This document shows positions 32,964-41,408 of a stretch of 64,000 nucleotides of DNA, one piece after another. The stretch is from Nonomuraea cavernae (GTDB lineage Bacteria; Actinomycetota; Actinomycetes; Streptosporangiales; Streptosporangiaceae). The notes below the pieces were generated by a model that saw only the letters and a list, made by a program, of their open reading frames with translations, had not been told where the DNA came from and made no database searches. Within the stretch, counting starts at the first letter, position 1, and each line of letters begins with the position of its first letter. A program made the translations under genes and the position numbers. The DNA lies in assembly GCF_014646355.1 (NCBI RefSeq), contig NZ_BMNH01000003.1, positions 310,001 to 374,000 of the forward strand. The letters run 5' to 3'.

Positions 32964-34166
32964 ATGGACTTCGCCTTCGACGCCGTCACCGAGGACCTGC
33001 GCGAACGACTGCTGCGCTTCATGGACGAGTGCGTCTACCCAGCCGAGGCCGCCTTCGAGGAGCAGGCGGCGACCAGCGGATGGAGCCCGCCGCCGCTGCT
33101 CGCCGACCTGAAGGACGAGGCCAGAAAACGCGGCCTGTGGAACCTGTTCCTGCCCGGTGACCACGGAGCGGGGCTGACCAACCTGCAGTACGCGCCGCTG
33201 GCGGAGATCATGGGCCGCAGTCCCAACCTCGCGCCCGCCGCCACCAACTGCGCCGCGCCCGACACCGGCAACATGGAGGTCCTCTCCATGTTCGGCAGCG
33301 AGTGGCAGCGCAAGGAGTGGCTGCGGCCGCTGCTCGACGGGGAGATCCGCTCGGCCTTCGCGATGACCGAGCCCGACGTGGCCTCCTCCGACGCCACCAA
33401 CATCGCGACGTCGATCGTCCGCGACGGCAACGAGTACGTCATCAACGGCCGCAAGTGGTTCATCTCAGGGGCGATGAACCCCGACTGCAAGATCTTCATC
33501 GTGATGGGCAAGACGGATCCCGAGGCGCCGGCCCGCCGGCAGCAGAGCATGATCCTGGTGCCACGTGACACCCCGGGCATGCAGATCAAACGCGGCATGC
33601 ACGTGTTCGGCTACAGCGACTCCGACCACGGCGGGCACGCCGAGATCCTTTTCGAGGACGTCCGCGTCCCGGCCGACAACCTGATCGGCGAGCAGGGCGG
33701 CGGTTTCGCCATCGCCCAGGCCAGGCTCGGCCCCGGCCGCATCCACCACTGCATGCGGCTGATCGGCATGGCCGAACGCGCCATCGAGCTCATGTGCCGG
33801 CGGGCGCTGAGCAGGACCACGTTCGGCAAGCCCGTCGCCCAGCAGGGCGTGGTCCAGGACTGGATCGCCGAGTCCCGCATCCGGATCGAGCAGTTGCGGC
33901 TGCTGGTGCTCAAGACGGCCTGGCTGATGGACACCGTCGGCAACCAGGGCGCCCACACCGAGATCCAGGCCATCAAGATCTCCACACCGATCACCGTGGA
34001 GTGGATCCTCGACAAGGCCATCCAGGTGCACGGGGCGGGCGGCGTCTCGCAGGACTTCCCGCTGGCCGCGCTCTGGGCCGGGGCCCGCTCGCTGCGGCTG
34101 GCCGACGGCCCCGACGAGGTGCACAAGCGGTCGCTGGCCCACCGCGAGCTCAAGAAGTACATGTGA
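32964..34166 (+). CDS. Acyl-CoA dehydrogenase
   Basis: A 400-residue acyl-CoA dehydrogenase with the family blocks FAMTEPDVASSDATNIATSIV, the FAD/substrate region, and VHGAGGVSQDFPLAALWAGARSLRLADGPDEVHKR at the end. Members oxidise acyl-CoA to the enoyl-CoA using FAD. The catalytic glutamate is not in the usual short-chain place; DGPDEVH fits the FadE-like FAD-binding end. It is the first gene of a three-gene operon of different acyl-CoA dehydrogenases, suggesting a specialised branched-chain or sterol-like side-chain degradation pathway. Confidence 0.9.
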   Translation: MDFAFDAVTEDLRERLLRFMDECVYPAEAAFEEQAATSGWSPPPLLADLKDEARKRGLWNLFLPGDHGAGLTNLQYAPLAEIMGRSPNLAPAATNCAAPDTGNMEVLSMFGSEWQRKEWLRPLLDGEIRSAFAMTEPDVASSDATNIATSIVRDGNEYVINGRKWFISGAMNPDCKIFIVMGKTDPEAPARRQQSMILVPRDTPGMQIKRGMHVFGYSDSDHGGHAEILFEDVRVPADNLIGEQGGGFAIAQARLGPGRIHHCMRLIGMAERAIELMCRRALSRTTFGKPVAQQGVVQDWIAESRIRIEQLRLLVLKTAWLMDTVGNQGAHTEIQAIKISTPITVEWILDKAIQVHGAGGVSQDFPLAALWAGARSLRLADGPDEVHKRSLAHRELKKYM

Positions 34167-34176
34167 CGGATCGCAA

Positions 34177-34276
34177 GGGAGCCGGCCGAGAGGGAGCTGG
34201 CCGAGAGGGAGCTGGCCGAGAGGGAGCTGGCCGAGAGGGAGCTGGCCGAGAGGGAGCTGGCCGAGAGGGAGCTGGA
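34177..34276 (+). repeat. 15-bp tandem repeat carrying Shine-Dalgarno-like sequence
   Basis: GGGAGCTGGCCGAGA repeats six times (the first unit has one change) plus a partial seventh ending at the GTG 34277. Every unit holds GAGGGAG. If translated from GTG 34163 the repeats read GAGRE six times. It joins the first two acyl-CoA dehydrogenase genes. Confidence 0.92.
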
Positions 34277-35437
34277 GTGGACGAAGCGCAGCTCAAGGAG
34301 CGCACAGCCGCGTTCCTTGACCGGAACGACCCGAGTGGCGACAGGCTGGACTTCCTGCGGGCCAGGTTCGACGCCGGGCTGGCGTGGGTCTGGTTCCCCG
34401 AAGGGCTCGGCGGCCTGGGAGTGTCACGCGAACTGCAGCAGGTGGTCGAACGCGAGCTGGCCCACACCCCCCAGCTCAGCAGCGTCCAGGGCATCGGCCT
34501 GGGCATGGCGGCGCCGACGATCCTGGCGTTCGGCACCGACGAGCAGAAGCGCCGGTTCCTGAGGCCGCTGTGGACCGGCGAGGAGATCTGGTGCCAGCTC
34601 TTCAGCGAGCCCGGCGCCGGTTCCGACCTGGCCACGCTGGCCACGCGGGCGGTCCGCGACGGTGACGAGTGGGTGGTGGACGGCCAGAAGGTGTGGACGT
34701 CCGGCGCCCATCACTCCCGGTGGGCGATCCTGGTCACCCGTACCGACCCCGACGTGCCCAAACACCGCGGCATGACGTACTTCGTCTGCGACATGCACGC
34801 TCCCGGCGTCGAGGTGCGGCCGCTGCGCCAGATCACCGGCGAGGCCGAGTTCAACGAGGTGTTCCTCACCGGCGTGCGGCTCTCCGACGACCTGCGGCTT
34901 GGCGAGGTGGGCGACGGCTGGCGCGTCGCGCAGACCACGCTGATGAACGAGCGCGTCGCGATCGGCGGCGCTCCCGTCCGCCGCGGCGGCGGCATGTTCG
35001 GCTCGGTGCTGGAGACCTGGCGCGATCACCCCGAGCTGCGCACGCACGACCTGCACCAGCGGCTGCTGTCGCTCTGGGTGGAGGCCGAGGTGACCCGCCT
35101 GTCCGGCGCGCGGCTGCGCGAGCAACTGGTCGCCGGCCAGCCCGGCCCCGAGGGCTCGGGCATGAAGCTGTCGTTCGCCAGACTCAACCAGGCGCTGTCC
35201 GGCCTCGACGTCGAGCTCAGGCGCGACCTCGGCTACGACGACTGGACGTTCCGCCGCTCGGAGGGCGTTGACTTCTACGGCCGCGGGGCCGGATACCGCT
35301 ATCTGCGGGCCAAGGGCAACTCCATCGAGGGCGGCACCTCGGAGATCCTGCGCAACATCATCTCCGAACGGGTGCTCGGCCTGCCCTCCGAGCCCCGCGT
35401 CGACAAGAACGTGCCCTGGAAGGACCTGCCCCGATGA
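34277..35437 (+). CDS. Acyl-CoA dehydrogenase, second of the operon
   Basis: A 386-residue acyl-CoA dehydrogenase: WFPEGLGGLG, LFSEPGAGSDLATLATRAVRDGDEWVVDGQKVWTSGAH, and GNSIEGGTSEILRNIISERVLGLP near the end. The start is uncertain. GTG 34277 sits five bases after GGGAG, the last repeat, and gives the usual length. GTG 34163, overlapping the previous stop by four bases, would add 38 residues, mostly GAGRE repeats. The gene overlaps the third dehydrogenase by four bases (ATGA). Confidence 0.88.
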   Translation: MDEAQLKERTAAFLDRNDPSGDRLDFLRARFDAGLAWVWFPEGLGGLGVSRELQQVVERELAHTPQLSSVQGIGLGMAAPTILAFGTDEQKRRFLRPLWTGEEIWCQLFSEPGAGSDLATLATRAVRDGDEWVVDGQKVWTSGAHHSRWAILVTRTDPDVPKHRGMTYFVCDMHAPGVEVRPLRQITGEAEFNEVFLTGVRLSDDLRLGEVGDGWRVAQTTLMNERVAIGGAPVRRGGGMFGSVLETWRDHPELRTHDLHQRLLSLWVEAEVTRLSGARLREQLVAGQPGPEGSGMKLSFARLNQALSGLDVELRRDLGYDDWTFRRSEGVDFYGRGAGYRYLRAKGNSIEGGTSEILRNIISERVLGLPSEPRVDKNVPWKDLPR

Positions 35438-36573
35438 CGGCCGGTGTGGCGGAGGAGAAGGGGGAGCGCCCCATGACGCTGCTGTATTCCGAGGTCGAGG
35501 AGGAGCTGCGGGCCGCCGTGCGCGGGCTGCTCGCCGACCGCTGCCCGCCCGCGGCGGTGCTGAAGCGGATCGAGTCCGAGCCTTACGACCTCGACCTGTG
35601 GCGGACGCTGGCGGGCGAGATCGGCGTGGCCGGGCTGCTCATCCCCGAGGCGTACGGCGGCGCCGGGGCGAGCGCGAGTGAGGCGGCGGTGGTGCTGGAG
35701 GAGCTGGGCAGGGCCGTCGCCCCGGTGCCCTACTTCACCAGCGCGGTGCTGGCCACCCACGCGCTGCTCCAGTCGGCCGCCGTGGACCAGGCCGGTGATC
35801 TGCCCCAGGCGGTCGCCGTGGACCGGGTGCGTGAGCTGCTCGGCCGGCTGGCCGAAGGGCGGGCCACGGCCGCCCTGGCCGTCTCCTTCGCCGCGTCACC
35901 GTACCGGCCGGAGCGCGGGTCGGCGGTGCGGGCCGGCGACGACGGCGCCCGCCTGTCCGGCTCGGTCTCCGGCGTGGCCGGGGCCGACGTGGCCGACGTG
36001 CTGCTGGTGCCGGTCAACGGCGTCCTGTACCTCGTCGAGGGCGCGGGCGTCGAGGTCGTGCCGTCGCTCGACCTGACCCGGCCGGTGGCCACCGTCACCT
36101 TCGACGACGCCCTCGCCGTGCCGCTCGGTCCGGTGGACGTGGCCGAGGTGCTGAGGTTCGGCGCGGGGCTGCTCGCCTCCGAGCAACTGGGCGTGGCCGA
36201 ATGGTGCCTCGACACGACGCTCGCGTACGTGAAGGAACGCCACCAGTTCGCCCGGCCGATCGGGTCGTTCCAGGCGATCAAGCACCGCCTGGCCGATCTG
36301 TGGCTCGACGTGGTCCGGGCCCGGGCCGCCGCCCGGGGAGCCGTCGCCGAGGGGTCGGCCGTGTCCGTGGCCGTGGCACAGGCGTGGAACGGCGACGTGG
36401 CGGTGCGCATCGCCGAGGAGGCGCTGCAACTGCACGGTGGCATCGGGATGACGTGGGAACATCCGGTGCATCTCTACCTCAAGCGCGCCAAGGCCGCCGA
36501 GATCGCGCTCGGCACCCCCGGCGACCACCGCGAGGCGCTGGCCTCACTCGCCGGCGTGCCCGGCCCCGAGTGA
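35434..36573 (+). CDS. Acyl-CoA dehydrogenase-like protein, third of the operon
   Basis: A 379-residue member that is more divergent than its neighbours: the central FAD-loop reads GARLSGSVSGVAGADVADVLLVP, but the C-terminal part is typical (YVKERHQFARPIGSFQAIKHRLADLW and LQLHGGIGMTWEHPVHLYLKRAKAAEIALG). Such weaker members often form heteromers with a neighbouring dehydrogenase, as in mycobacterial sterol catabolism, which would explain the tight coupling. Its start overlaps the previous stop (ATGA). The 3' end overlaps the convergent TetR gene by 30 bases. Confidence 0.87.
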   Translation: MTAGVAEEKGERPMTLLYSEVEEELRAAVRGLLADRCPPAAVLKRIESEPYDLDLWRTLAGEIGVAGLLIPEAYGGAGASASEAAVVLEELGRAVAPVPYFTSAVLATHALLQSAAVDQAGDLPQAVAVDRVRELLGRLAEGRATAALAVSFAASPYRPERGSAVRAGDDGARLSGSVSGVAGADVADVLLVPVNGVLYLVEGAGVEVVPSLDLTRPVATVTFDDALAVPLGPVDVAEVLRFGAGLLASEQLGVAEWCLDTTLAYVKERHQFARPIGSFQAIKHRLADLWLDVVRARAAARGAVAEGSAVSVAVAQAWNGDVAVRIAEEALQLHGGIGMTWEHPVHLYLKRAKAAEIALGTPGDHREALASLAGVPGPE

Positions 36574-37134
36574 GGTGAGCAGCAGGTCGGCGAAGTGCCT
36601 GCCCACCTGGGCGCCGGTGAGCGGCCCGTCCGCGTGGTACCACGTGCCCAGGTGGTGCACGGAGCCGAAGAAGTAGTCGACGACGAGCTCGGCGGGCACC
36701 CGGTCGCTGAACGTGCCCGCCCGCTGTCCCTCGGCCACCAGGTCGCGGAAGCGCTCGTGGTAGCGGCGGCGCTCGGCCCGCACGGTCTTCTGGGTCTCGG
36801 GCGCCAGCAGGTGCATCGAGCGGAAGAAGATCTTCGAGTCGTCGAGGTTGGCCGTCGTGGTCTCCACGACGTCGGCCGCGGCTCGGTGCAGCCGCTCGGC
36901 GAGCGGCTCGGGGCCGTCGGCGATCGCGGTCAGCCGGTCCATCTGCATGCGCAGGAGACGGCCGTAGATCTCTTGCAACAGATCATCTTTTGAGCTGAAA
37001 TAGTGATACATGGCGCCCTTGGTGACGCCCGCTGCCACTACGATCTCCTGGACCGAGGTGCTCTCGAAGCCGCGCTCGGCGAACAGCCGTGTCGCCGCGC
37101 CCAGCAGTCGCTGGCGTACCGGTTCCTCTTTCAC
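36544..37134 (-). CDS. TetR-family regulator of the acyl-CoA dehydrogenase locus
   Basis: A 196-residue TetR protein: LLGAATRLFAERGFESTSVQEIVVAAGVTKGAMYHYFSSKDDLLQEIY is the DNA-binding part, and the effector domain follows with LVVDYFFGSVHHLGTWYHADGP. This branch commonly senses acyl-CoA esters. GTG 37134 has GGAGGGGG in front. The operator-like ATACCGACTGGTCGGTT lies 30 bases upstream and recurs in the promoter of the dehydrogenase operon, so it very likely represses both. Confidence 0.87.
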   Translation of the reverse strand: MKEEPVRQRLLGAATRLFAERGFESTSVQEIVVAAGVTKGAMYHYFSSKDDLLQEIYGRLLRMQMDRLTAIADGPEPLAERLHRAAADVVETTTANLDDSKIFFRSMHLLAPETQKTVRAERRRYHERFRDLVAEGQRAGTFSDRVPAELVVDYFFGSVHHLGTWYHADGPLTGAQVGRHFADLLLTSLGAGHAGE

Positions 37135-37163
37135 CTGTGTCCCCCTCCATCACCTCGCTCAGC

Positions 37164-37180
37164 ATACCGACTGGTCGGTT
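37164..37180. promoter_or_regulatory. TetR operator-like palindrome
   Basis: ATACCGACTGGTCGGTT matches ATACCGGCCGGTCGGTA (32937-32953) at all but three positions, with arms ACCGAC/GTCGGT. It sits upstream of the TetR gene. Confidence 0.75.
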
Positions 37181-37320
37181 GATTGGTCGTCTCTTGGCCT
37201 TCTGGGTGCTATTTCCGTCACCTTAGGGTGCCCTTGCTTGGAGTGGGGTAATACTTGATCAGGCGAGGGATCTTCGGCGTGGCAGATCCTCATGGTCACA
37301 ACTCATTCGGGGAGTTTGCC

Positions 37321-38091
37321 GTGCCTGGTGGCTCTATCTACGTGCAGCAGGACGAGAAGTTCACTGGCTCGTCGCCGCAGTGGTACTACGAGAAGTTCTG
37401 GCGCGAGGACGCCCGTAACCGGCAGAGGTCGCGCATCGTCAAGGCCGTCGCGGGCTTCGTGGCGGGCATCGCCCTGGCGCTCAGGTTCGAGGTCGCGCTC
37501 GCCCCCCTGTGCGGTCTCGTGCTCGCCGGGGTCGTGGCCGGCGCCGACTGGTGGCTCGACTGGCGTTCGTTCCGCGCCACCGCCGTCTGGCGCGGCAGGC
37601 GGCGCGGTGAGGTGATCACCCGTCGGCTGCTGCGGCGCGCGCTCGGCAGGCAGGGCTACCACGTCCTCGACGGGCGGGCCATCAGGGACCAGGCGTCCAT
37701 CGACCATCTGGTGATCGGCCCCGGCGGCGTCTGGATCGTCGACAACGAGTCGTGGAGCCCCGACACCGAGATCGCCACCTACGCCGGGCGGCTGTTCTTC
37801 GGTGAGAGATACGGCACCAAGGTGGCCAAGCCGCTGGTCGACACCGCCGAGGCGTTCGCCGAGCTGCTGACCCGTGAGACCGGCATCCCGGTGCGCATCA
37901 CGCCGCTGCTCGCCGTGCACTGCGGCTCGCTGCCGCGTGGCGGCGCGGTCGCCGCCGAGGGGGTCACCCTCCTCAAGCCGCGCCTGGTGGCCAGGGAGAT
38001 CAAGTCCTCGCGGGAGACCGTGCTGAGCGACGAGCAGGTCGAGCTGCTCGCCCGCACCGCCGCGCGCGAGCTCCAGAGCCAGCGTTCCTGA
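37321..38091 (+). CDS. Membrane-anchored NERD-domain protein with altered nuclease motif
   Basis: A protein of about 256 residues. A hydrophobic segment pair near residues 45-75 (IVKAVAGFVAGIALALRFEVALAPLCGLVLAGVVAGADWW) anchors it, and a NERD domain follows (SIDHLVIGPGGVWIVDNESWSP). In NERD nucleases the last strand reads ETKN; here it is DNES, so the Glu-x-Lys pair is lost and cleavage is doubtful. GTG 37321 is preferred since GGGGAG lies six bases upstream; TTG 37255 is longer. Function unknown. Confidence 0.7.
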   Translation: MPGGSIYVQQDEKFTGSSPQWYYEKFWREDARNRQRSRIVKAVAGFVAGIALALRFEVALAPLCGLVLAGVVAGADWWLDWRSFRATAVWRGRRRGEVITRRLLRRALGRQGYHVLDGRAIRDQASIDHLVIGPGGVWIVDNESWSPDTEIATYAGRLFFGERYGTKVAKPLVDTAEAFAELLTRETGIPVRITPLLAVHCGSLPRGGAVAAEGVTLLKPRLVAREIKSSRETVLSDEQVELLARTAARELQSQRS

Positions 38092-38133
38092 CCTCGCGGT
38101 CTGACCCCCGCGGTCTGACGCCCGCGGCCTGAC
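38089..38133. repeat. Imperfect 13-14 bp repeat beginning at a stop codon
   Basis: TGACCTCGCGGTC, TGACCCCCGCGGTC and TGACGCCCGCGGCC follow each other, then TGAC. The first TGA is the NERD gene stop. Confidence 0.7.
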
Positions 38134-38182
38134 AGCGTGGTCCGGCCGCGCGGCCCGGCGGCTCGCCTGGCCTTTCGGCCGG

Positions 38183-39550
38183 TCACGCGAGCTGCTCGAT
38201 GAAGCCCGTCAGCTGGGAGACGTTGCGGCACTCGTACATGGGGACGACCGTTCCGTAGTCCGAGGCGATCGAGTCGCCCGTGTCCCACTGCGGGCGCGGC
38301 TCAGGGTTCAGCCAGTAGGCGTGGCGAGCCTTGGCGACCAGCGACTTCAGGACGTCCAGCGCGGGGGGCTGGTAGTTGGACCGGGCGTCGCCGAGGATGA
38401 GCAGTGACGTCTTCGGCCCGATCGCGTCGCCGTAACGCTCGGCGAACCTCTCCAGCGCGTGACCGTAGTTGGTGCGGCCGAACCTGACCATGTCCGCCTC
38501 GTCGGCGAGCTTGGCCATGGCCTCCACCACGTCCGCACCGGGCACGAAGAACCTGGTGATCTCGTCCACCGTGTCCACGAAGCCGAACGCCCGCACCTTG
38601 GTGAACTGCTCCCTCAGCGCGTACGTGAGCAGCAGGGTGAAGTGGGCGAACGAGGAGACCGAGTCGCTGGTGTCGCAGAGGATGACCAGCTCGGGTTTGT
38701 GCGGCCGGGGCGGCTTGAAGTAGGTCGTCAGCGGGACGCCGCCGCTCTGCAGGGAGGCGCGCATCGTGCGGCGGAAGTCGAGCCGCCCGCGCCGCCCCCG
38801 CCGGTGCTTGATCGTCAGCCGGGCCGCCAGCCGCCTGGCCAGCGGATGGACCTCGCGGCGCAGCCGGGCCAGGTCGGCCTTGGTGACGCGGAGGAAGTCG
38901 ATCTGGTCGAGCGGGGGACGCACGGTGGAGCGGGCGATCCGCTCGACGCCGGAGTCCTCGGCGATCCGGCGGCGCACATCGGTGGCGACCGCGTCCTCGA
39001 ACCGCCGGGTGCCGGCGGCCACCCGCTGGCGCGCCGTCTTCTCGGCCAGCCCGCCTCGCTCCTGACCGGCCAGCACCTCCCGCAGGATCCTGGCCATCAG
39101 CGTCTCGGGGGACAGGGCGCGCATCACGCTGTAGGAGAACCAGTTCTGCCGCCCCGGTCCGGCCGGCCGGCGGCCGAACCGCTCGACCATGGCCCGGGCG
39201 AACTCCTGCAGCTCCGCGTCGGTGCCGTCGGTCAGCAGCCGGGCCAGGTGGCCGCGCAGGTCCTCGACGGGCGCCGTCCGTGGATCGGGTGCCCCCTCGG
39301 CGCCGGGCCCCTGGTCGTACAGGCCGGTCGTCGAGGCCGGGAACCACAGGTCGAACAGCACGTCGAACCCCGGACGGTAGCCCGGCTTCTTGACCAGCGT
39401 CGCCGCGTAGGCGGCGCGCAGCGACTCGCGCTCGGTCAGGTCGATCACCCGTAGCGCCCGCGCCGCGTCCAGCCCTTCGGCCAGCGACACCGGCACCCCT
39501 GCCTCGCGAAGGGCATGAATGAACCCGACATGCCTGTCGACGAGCGACAT
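38183..39550 (-). CDS. CoxE/VWA-domain protein
   Basis: A 455-residue protein with a CoxE-type VWA domain: the MIDAS-like LVILCDTSDSVSSFAHFTLLL, then FGFVDTVDEITRFF and GRTNYGHALERFAERYGDAIGPKTSLLILGDARSNYQPP. Such proteins pair with MoxR AAA ATPases to insert metal cofactors or assemble complexes, as in CO dehydrogenase maturation. The MoxR gene lies just upstream in the same operon. No CO dehydrogenase or other target is in the window. ATG 39550 fits the family. Confidence 0.87.
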   Translation of the reverse strand: MSLVDRHVGFIHALREAGVPVSLAEGLDAARALRVIDLTERESLRAAYAATLVKKPGYRPGFDVLFDLWFPASTTGLYDQGPGAEGAPDPRTAPVEDLRGHLARLLTDGTDAELQEFARAMVERFGRRPAGPGRQNWFSYSVMRALSPETLMARILREVLAGQERGGLAEKTARQRVAAGTRRFEDAVATDVRRRIAEDSGVERIARSTVRPPLDQIDFLRVTKADLARLRREVHPLARRLAARLTIKHRRGRRGRLDFRRTMRASLQSGGVPLTTYFKPPRPHKPELVILCDTSDSVSSFAHFTLLLTYALREQFTKVRAFGFVDTVDEITRFFVPGADVVEAMAKLADEADMVRFGRTNYGHALERFAERYGDAIGPKTSLLILGDARSNYQPPALDVLKSLVAKARHAYWLNPEPRPQWDTGDSIASDYGTVVPMYECRNVSQLTGFIEQLA

Positions 39551-39628
39551 GTGACCTCCAACGGGATCGGACGGGCGGGTCGGGCGGGCGGGTCAGGCAG
39601 CGGGTCAGGTGGCGGGCCTGGCAGCGGG

Positions 39629-40468
39629 TCAGGCCTCGGACAGGCCGAGCTCCTTGATCGCGCGGGTCTGGTCGGAGGCGTGCTTGAGCACCACGCCGAG
39701 CGTGCCCGCCATCGTGGCCTCGTCCAGGTCGTCGCGGCCGAGCGCCAGCAGGGTGTTGGCCCAGTCGACCGTCTCCGCCACCGACGGCGCCTTCTTCAGC
39801 TCCAGCGCGCGCAGCGTGGCGACGGTCCTGGCCAGCTGTTCGGCCAGATCGGCGCGGATCGTGGGCACCTGGCTGAGCACGATGTCGCGCTCGCGCTCGG
39901 GTGTCGGGTACTCGATGTGCAGGTAGAGGCAGCGCCGCTTGAGCGCCTCTGACAGCTCCCGGGTGGCGTTGGAGGTCAGCACCACGTACGGCTTGTGCAC
40001 GGCGGTGATCGTGCCCAGCTCGGGGATCGTCACCTGGAAGTCGGACAGCAGCTCCAGCAGCAGCCCCTCGACCTCGACGTCGGCCTTGTCGGTCTCGTCG
40101 ATGAGCAGCACGGTCGGCACGCCCGTCCGGATCGCCTTCAGCAGCGGCCGCTCCAGCAGGAACTCCTCGGTGAAGATGTCGTCGTCGGCGCTGGTGGCCT
40201 GGATGCGCAGCAGTTGCTTCTTGTAGTTCCACTCGTACAGGGCCCTGGCCTCGTCGAGCCCCTCGTAGCACTGGAGCCTGATCAGCTCGGACCCGGTGGC
40301 CAGCGCCATGGCCTTGGCCAGCTGGGTCTTGCCCACCCCCGCGGGCCCTTCGACCAGCAACGGCTTGCCGAGGGCGGCGGCCAGGAACACCGAGGTGGAG
40401 ATGGCGTCGTCGGAGAGGTAGTCGACGGCGGCGAGCCGCTCTGTCACGTCGGCGGGCGAGTCGAACAT
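39629..40468 (-). CDS. MoxR-family AAA ATPase
   Basis: A 279-residue AAA_3 ATPase: Walker A LLVEGPAGVGKTQLAKAMA, Walker B VLLIDETDKADVEVEGLLLELL, sensor 1 VVLTSNATRELSEALKRRCLYLHIEYP with the arginine finger. It drives remodelling by the VWA partner downstream. ATG 40468 follows CAGGAG; a TTG three bases upstream is not needed. The gene lies 78 bases before the coxE-like gene, and a tRNA-Lys gene runs divergently upstream. Confidence 0.9.
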   Translation of the reverse strand: MFDSPADVTERLAAVDYLSDDAISTSVFLAAALGKPLLVEGPAGVGKTQLAKAMALATGSELIRLQCYEGLDEARALYEWNYKKQLLRIQATSADDDIFTEEFLLERPLLKAIRTGVPTVLLIDETDKADVEVEGLLLELLSDFQVTIPELGTITAVHKPYVVLTSNATRELSEALKRRCLYLHIEYPTPERERDIVLSQVPTIRADLAEQLARTVATLRALELKKAPSVAETVDWANTLLALGRDDLDEATMAGTLGVVLKHASDQTRAIKELGLSEA

Positions 40469-40568
40469 CAATGCTCCTGTCTGCTGGCCGAACTTTATTC
40501 TAGCCAGGCGTGGGGGATAGATGCTGATTCGACCAAGGTGCCGAGTGCCGGTATATTCCTTCCTGCAC

Positions 40569-40642
40569 GCGCCGCTAGCTCAGTTGGTCAGAGCAGCTGA
40601 CTCTTAATCAGCGGGTCCGGGGTTCGAGTCCCTGGCGGCGCA
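40569..40642 (+). tRNA. tRNA-Lys (CTT), second identical copy
   Basis: Identical over its length to the gene at 14483-14556, with anticodon CTT in loop CTCTTAA. TATATT at 40552-40557 is a good -10 box. CCA is not encoded. Confidence 0.95.
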
Positions 40643-40648
40643 CCGCGA

Positions 40649-40682
40649 AAACCCCAGCTCAGCATGCTGAGCCGGGGTTTTT
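40649..40682 (+). terminator. Rho-independent terminator of the second tRNA-Lys
   Basis: AACCCCAGCTCAGCA pairs with TGCTGAGCCGGGGTT with one mismatch, then TTT. The core CAGCTCAGCATGCTGAG is identical to the terminator at 14565-14596. Confidence 0.92.
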
Positions 40683-40799
40683 CTGTTCGACGGCCGTCTG
40701 CCGCCGGCTCCGAGGGGCCGGCGGACGCGGCCGATCTCGCCGCCACGCCAGGGGCGAGCCGTCTCGGCGTGGGCGAGCCGTCTCGTGGAGGAGCGACTG

Positions 40800-41381
40800 A
40801 TGCGCATCGGGATCATGCTGTTCGACGGTGTCGAGGAGCTGGACGCCGTCGGCCCGTGGGAGGTGCTGGCCTCCTGGGCAGAGCAGTGTCCCGACGAGGT
40901 CGAGGTCGTCACGTTCGGCCGCGTGGCCGGGCCCGTCCGGGCGGCGAAGGGCCTGCGCCTGATCGCCGAGCACGATCTGTCCGGCGTCGGCCCGCTGGAT
41001 GTGCTGCTGCACCCCGGCGGGATGGGCACCCGGCCGCTGCTCCAGGACGAGGAGTACCTCGCCTGGGTTCGCGAGCAGCGCGCCCGCGTGCCCCTGCTGA
41101 CCAGCGTGTGCACGGGCTCGCTCGTGTACGCCGCGGCCGGTCTGCTCGCCGGCCGCCCGGCGACCACCCACTGGGGCGCCCTGGACCTGCTCGGCGAGCT
41201 CGACCCGACGATCGAGGTCCGTCCCGAGGACCGGTTCGTCGACGACGGCGACATGGTCACCTCCTCGGGGGTGTCGGCGGGCATCGACATGGCGCTCCAC
41301 CTGGTGGCCCGCCTCTCCGGGGTCGACAGGGCCCGGCAGGTGAGGCACTACATCCAGTACGACCCACAGCCGCCGATCTGA
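40800..41381 (+). CDS. DJ-1/PfpI-family protein (isonitrile hydratase-like)
   Basis: A 193-residue DJ-1/PfpI protein. The nucleophile cysteine sits in LLTSVCTGSLVYAAAGLL, with EELDAVGPWEVLASW near the N-terminus and DVLLHPGGMGTRPLL before the elbow. The THWGALDLL segment follows, as in isonitrile hydratase-like members and AraC-linked relatives; no AraC domain is fused. GGAGGAG precedes ATG 40800. Substrate unknown. Confidence 0.82.
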   Translation: MRIGIMLFDGVEELDAVGPWEVLASWAEQCPDEVEVVTFGRVAGPVRAAKGLRLIAEHDLSGVGPLDVLLHPGGMGTRPLLQDEEYLAWVREQRARVPLLTSVCTGSLVYAAAGLLAGRPATTHWGALDLLGELDPTIEVRPEDRFVDDGDMVTSSGVSAGIDMALHLVARLSGVDRARQVRHYIQYDPQPPI

Positions 41382-41408
41382 CCAGCGGCCTCCCGGCGCG
41401 GGCACGGG

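Noticed and set aside
34177..34276. CRISPR array
   Set aside because: The repeats are directly joined 15-bp units without spacers. The 12-bp and 16-bp repeats elsewhere also lack spacers.
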